Below, piece by piece: positions 32,001 to 34,621 of a stretch of 34,621 bases of DNA. The stretch's first letter is position 1; each line of letters starts with the position of its first letter. Origin of the DNA: Apostichopus californicus (taxonomy: Eukaryota; Echinodermata; Holothuroidea; Aspidochirotida; Stichopodidae); contig JAIPMN010002588.1 in NCBI GenBank assembly GCA_020650975.1, forward strand, positions 407 through 35,027. Reading direction: 5' to 3'. The position numbers were made by a program, and so were the translations under genes. Under the pieces are notes generated by a model. That model saw only the letters and a list, made by a program, of their open reading frames with translations. It was not told the origin of the DNA and did not search any database.

Positions 32001-33500
32001 ACAAAAAAAAAAATAAATAAAAAAAATTAAAAAATTAATTCTTCCTTTTAGATAAATATGGAGACATATCTGAATGAATAGATGTTTTGCTTACCAAGCT
32101 TCAGGGGAACCACCAGGCATAAGAGAGGGTCCATACCGGGCGCCATCTTCACCACCACTGACTCCACTTCCAACAAACAGCATGCCTTTCTCTTTCAGAG
32201 ACTTGCAGCGACGCTAAAAAAAAAGAAAAGGCAAACGTTTAAACGCATTTGACATATAAAATTGAATGAATTTTGAGCTCTAATTGTAAGGTGGATACCA
32301 CAGTTTGATGGAGATTTATGTTGTTGACTTATATTTATAATTCCTTCTCCCTAATATTCAAATTCTTAGCTTGACATACGTTGCAATACTTATGGAGCAA
32401 CCTTGAGGGTATCTGATAACTATTTGATATTACTGATAAAAAATCTTTACCAACATAGAACTGTAGACTGCGATAATTGCCAACTTATCGGCCTTTACCG
32501 TTGCTATAATTCAAAAAGGATACTTCATTATAAGATACTAGCCAATGACCAACTTGACCAACAATGACCAACCAATGACCAACTACTGGCCAATGACCAA
32601 CTACTGGCCAATGACCAACTTATCGGCCTTTACCGTTGCTATAATTCAAAAAGGATACTTCATTATAAGATACTGGCCAATGACCAACTTGACCAACAAT
32701 GACCAACCAATGACCAACTACTGGCCAATGACCAACTGGCCAAAGGCCAACTTATCGGCCTTTACCGTTGCTATAATTCAAAAAGGATAATTCATTATAA
32801 GATGATCTGATTTGGAATTTATCTTATCTTTTGTTTCCTATCTGACTTTGCTCTTCCTATTTTCAAAGCATTCGTATTCTTTCTCCCTTTCTCTTTTTTT
32901 TGGGGGAGGGGGGCGAACGGGGTGAGGTGAATTGGTGGGCATTTTTTGAAATTTTCAGTTTCTGAATTATATACTTAACTTGTGGCAAGAGATAAAAATT
33001 TGTTAAACACTTTAACCTGATTTTTTTTATCCCCTACAGTCACAGTGATATGCTAACATTACAAAATAAACACTTACCTATCAGTAAAACACCGCCCAGT
33101 GCTCGAGTTTTGTTTCATTACAACAGTTTATGAGAGGCCTTTACCTTATATATAACCTGTGCTGAGAATGTTTGGACCCAATCATTGCAAGAATGGACTT
33201 CCATATAAAACTCCGCAGAAGATATTCCAGCAGCTCTGGAGGAATCTTGCAGCTGGACGCTTTGGGGGAAGGAAGGGGGGGGGGGAGAAACTAACCCCTT
33301 AGATGAGCTGTCCAGTCAAGAGAGGAACCGTGAAAGTGAAGCCTTGCTGGGAAGTCTCTTCTAGAGTCAAGCTTTTGAACCCAATGGTATGTCTAAGTTT
33401 TCATGTCAGGTCAGATAGAGGGTGGAATGCTTACCAGAGTGTCTTGGTATTCGGAGTTACCACCATCAATAATGATGTCACCAGCCTCCAACAATGGAAC
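23090..33500 (-). CDS. PGD: 6-phosphogluconate dehydrogenase, decarboxylating (5' exons beyond the window)
   Basis: This cytosolic enzyme oxidises 6-phosphogluconate to ribulose 5-phosphate and CO2, making NADPH in the pentose phosphate pathway. Eleven minus-strand exons join in frame: 33500-33435, 32213-32095, 31919-31853, 30777-30643, 29949-29824, 28848-28785, 28475-28348, 27016-26883, 25393-25294, 23895-23773 and 23209-23090. They give 393 residues and a TAG stop. Visible landmarks are [10 protein letters not shown], the VGSGVSGGE turn, the catalytic Lys and Glu in [13 protein letters not shown], the family signature IKDSAGQKGTGKW (split between two exons), and the C-terminal RDYFGAH whose Arg and His contact substrate phosphate in the partner subunit. 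The end, VSSSTYNA, closely resembles the animal enzyme. Compared with the usual length of about 483 residues, roughly 90 N-terminal residues with the NADP-binding motif are missing off the right edge. No frameshift or damaged catalytic residue was seen. Confidence 0.97.
24576..25203. mobile_element. TTAA-flanked MITE
   Basis: The left end TTAAAGCAGCATTTTGCGT is matched by its exact inverse at 25185-25203, defining a 628-bp unit bounded by TTAA on both sides. TTAA flanks are the target preference of piggyBac-type transposases, so this is probably a non-autonomous piggyBac-like element. Because TTAA fits inside the palindromic ends, the assignment is an inference. There is no transposase frame. 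Two hairpins sit near its middle. Confidence 0.8.
24841..24916. repeat. Twin perfect hairpins separated by GTACAAC direct repeats
   Basis: ACCAGGGAGTT (24846) pairs with AACTCCCTGGT (24864) around a 7-nt loop; CACTGATCTGT (24881) pairs with ACAGATCAGTG (24898) around a 6-nt loop. GTACAAC occurs before, between and after the hairpins (24841, 24873, 24910). Both 11-bp stems are perfect. Confidence 0.85.
25394..26882 (-). other. PGD intron between exons 26883-27016 and 25294-25393
   Basis: Non-coding. It contains the donor-side tandem repeats at 26706-26882 and a short GAT trinucleotide run near 26338-26354. Nothing else is recognised. Confidence 0.65.
26706..26883 (-). repeat. Tandem duplications carrying extra splice-donor-like copies in PGD
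   Basis: A block of about 43 bp beginning CATCTCCTGTAC occurs at 26706 and again at 26841; the second copy reaches the exon's donor. Between them the word GCCTTTACC recurs at 26740, 26776 and 26810 as well as at the true donor (26875). On the gene's strand each reads GGTAAAGG, so three donor look-alikes follow the authentic one within about 140 nt. Confidence 0.75.
27017..28347 (-). other. PGD intron between exons 28348-28475 and 26883-27016
   Basis: Half of this intron is the 19-bp minisatellite. The rest contains a C-rich tract near 28086-28112. No exon is recognised. Confidence 0.65.
27078..27770. repeat. 19-bp minisatellite, about 36 copies
   Basis: The unit AGGATTTATAGATGTAGAC repeats without a break for 693 bp. 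Variants differ mainly in the last bases (GTAGAC, GTAAAC, GTAAAT) and a few units carry single changes. Its edge is about 61 bp upstream of the acceptor of PGD exon 26883-27016. Confidence 0.95.
28510..28615 (-). pseudogene. Decayed copy of a PGD exon inside the neighbouring intron
   Basis: Plus-strand TTCCATACTC and the following 30 bp at 28571 match the functional exon at 28803 with about one change in four to five. Translated on the minus strand, the copy reads [12 protein letters not shown] against [12 protein letters not shown] in the real exon. A second match, CAGCCTCACC at 28521, resembles the start of the next exon with its acceptor (28467). Loss of the signature Trp and a poor donor argue for a relic, not an alternative exon. 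The limits are approximate. Confidence 0.5.
28849..29823 (-). other. PGD intron between exons 29824-29949 and 28785-28848
   Basis: A non-coding intron containing a SINE-like element in the opposite orientation to the gene and a C run near 29731-29740. Confidence 0.65.
29117..29420 (+). mobile_element. SINE-like element
   Basis: It contains GGGCAAGGCACTTATT, then CATTGCCTCTCTTCACCCAG and a GTGCATAAATGGG..ACCTG block. From memory, this arrangement recurs in tRNA-derived SINEs of many marine animals. A box B-like GGTTGGAGTTCTGACC lies upstream. Ends are estimates; no target-site duplication was verified. Confidence 0.55.
29950..30642 (-). other. PGD intron between exons 30643-30777 and 29824-29949
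   Basis: AT-rich non-coding DNA; nothing recognisable beyond the splice sites. Confidence 0.6.
30908..30995. repeat. Dispersed repeat, copy 1
   Basis: Contains TGTGAGGAGACAGGTAAGCG preceded by a block with CACTATA. Related copies lie at about 31742-31830 and 34407-34505. Confidence 0.5.
31742..31830. repeat. Dispersed repeat, copy 2
   Basis: Contains TGTGAGGAGAGAGGTAAGCG with a similar upstream block (GGACACTATA), parallel in order to copy 1. Confidence 0.5.
32214..33434 (-). other. PGD intron between exons 33435-33500 and 32095-32213
   Basis: Non-coding; contains a 135-bp tandem repeat (32482-32807), G-rich tracts near 32899-32910 and 33270-33284, and no exon. Confidence 0.65.
32482..32807. 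repeat. Tandem repeat of about 135 bp with nested short repeats
   Basis: Copies begin AACTTATCGGCCTTTACCGT at 32482, 32617 and 32749 (the last truncated). Each full copy ends in a nested array of CCAATGACCAAC and ACTGGCCAATGACC words. Confidence 0.9.
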
Positions 33501-33889
33501 CTGTCGGCAAAAGAAAATTTAATTCAAATAGTCAAGTGACCATATATACACCCACCACCTGTGTGCCTGATATTTCAAAGTGGTGGAGGTTTGTGACCCA
33601 TTATAGGGTCACAAAAGGATATTTTATACATTGGAAATGAATACCAGAATTTGCCCATATTGGTGGCGAGAAAAAAAGTGTAAAAATCTTGAACATAAAT
33701 TACTTAAAAAGTTGCAAAATCTTTTTGTAACTACAGCACCTTCCTTCAATCATAGAAGAATTTCACGATTGTGAATATTTGGTTGACAAAGCCCCCCCCC
33801 CCAAAAAAAAACTTTGAATACCAGCAAATATCCAGGATAACTACTGTCATGTATGTCTGAATAGAAACTATCATGGTCAAAAAGTAAAG

Positions 33890-33975
33890 AAATTTACGGC
33901 TAGGACCATGCAGATTTGAGCCACCTACCTCTGGATTACAAAGACCAGAAGTCACTGGTTCTTTGCTCTTTTCCA
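33890..33975 (-). mobile_element. Possible tRNA-derived SINE fragment
   Basis: On the minus strand GGCTCAAATCT is close to a pol III box B (GGTTCAAATCC). No clear box A or tRNA fold is seen, so this is weak. Confidence 0.2.
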
Positions 33976-34406
33976 TTGTTTACAATTTCCCATTCAGTTT
34001 TCTGTTGTTCATACCCCTATTAACCCTACTCTCTCAGCATGGTGCAAAACTATCATACAAGTCCACTTTCAAGGTATTCAACACAAACTCTCACAGATTT
34101 CAAAACAGCCAACAACAACACTACTTCGCCTGACCGCAACGTTGTATTAAGCCGAGATACATTAACACCTTGCTTCGTTTGCGGCTAAAAATCTGACATC
34201 CACAATCTTGACCCGCTGAGACTGTGAACAAAGTTCTCAAATATCTCAAACCTTTCAATGTTTGAATATTCATGAGAGATGAGCAAACCTGCCTCCTCAA
34301 AACAATTAGCACTCATTGTCCTATCGAGTCTTACAGCCTTGGACTCCGACTTATTATCCTACCAAAGTGTCTAGAAACAACTTCCGAACATTCACTTTAG
34401 ACAAGG

Positions 34407-34505
34407 TTAACTCCAGTCACCAGTTCACTCTGGATGTGGTAGGAGAACTCATGCTAATCTTGTGAGGAGACAGGTTAACAAAGCAAACTATACATTAACA
34501 TATCC
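34407..34505. repeat. Dispersed repeat, copy 3
   Basis: Contains TGTGAGGAGACAGGTTAAC preceded by CAGTCACCAGTTCACT, similar in order to the copies at about 30908 and 31742 but more diverged. Confidence 0.4.
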
Positions 34506-34621
34506 CATTAAGAACCAAAGACCAAACCTCTACTCATCGCCATGATTAATGTCCTCAAAATAAGCATAGTGATTCTTACCCATATCCCTCACACTAATTC
34601 CCCTCCCTACCCCCCCCCCCC

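Larger units (their letters stand above)
33501..34621 (-). other. Upstream PGD intron reaching the window edge
   Basis: No exon for the missing N-terminal part of PGD is recognisable here. The stretch has a C run near 33789-33801, a third copy of the dispersed repeat (about 34407-34505) and ends in poly-C. Confidence 0.6.

Overview
The window is eukaryotic nuclear DNA from an animal: genes are split into short exons by AT-rich introns with GT..AG borders, and the DNA is full of minisatellites, foldback elements, SINE-like pieces and C/G homopolymers. The proteins and repeat style suggest a marine invertebrate, probably a deuterostome such as an echinoderm, but the sequence does not prove this. 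Both ends of the window fall in poly-C runs, as if this were a whole contig broken at homopolymers. That would explain why the outer two genes are cut off.

Three genes can be built exon by exon. Gene A (minus, about 8704 down to 5281, 3' end missing) and gene B (plus, 13165-20125, complete, 557 residues) are diverged head-to-head paralogues. Each encodes a signal peptide, a JmjC/cupin-8 oxygenase domain with an intact HxD...H iron triad, and an EF-hand-like segment. Gene B ends in HDEL, the signal that retains soluble proteins in the endoplasmic reticulum. The pair therefore looks like secretory-pathway Fe(II)/2-oxoglutarate oxygenases. I do not recognise a named orthologue. The third gene, PGD (minus, 33500 down to 23090), encodes 6-phosphogluconate dehydrogenase. 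Eleven in-frame exons give its last 393 residues; the NADP-binding N-terminus lies beyond the right edge.

Layout: 1-5280 has no recognisable exon and may be the long 3' intron or flank of gene A, with one inverted-repeat element. Gene A occupies 5281-8704. The shared 5' interval of A and B is 8705-13164 and carries a foldback element about 190 bp from gene B's start. Gene B follows to 20125, then its 3' flank. Positions 20126-23089 lie between the convergent B and PGD genes. PGD fills the rest; its introns hold a TTAA-flanked MITE with twin hairpins, a 19-bp minisatellite of about 36 copies, a SINE-like element, a 135-bp tandem repeat and a decayed copy of one of its own exons.

PGD is a housekeeping cytosolic enzyme with no evident functional link to the JmjC pair. 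The most interesting content is the ER-type JmjC/EF-hand pair, together with an excess of TGACGTCA palindromes confined to that half of the window.
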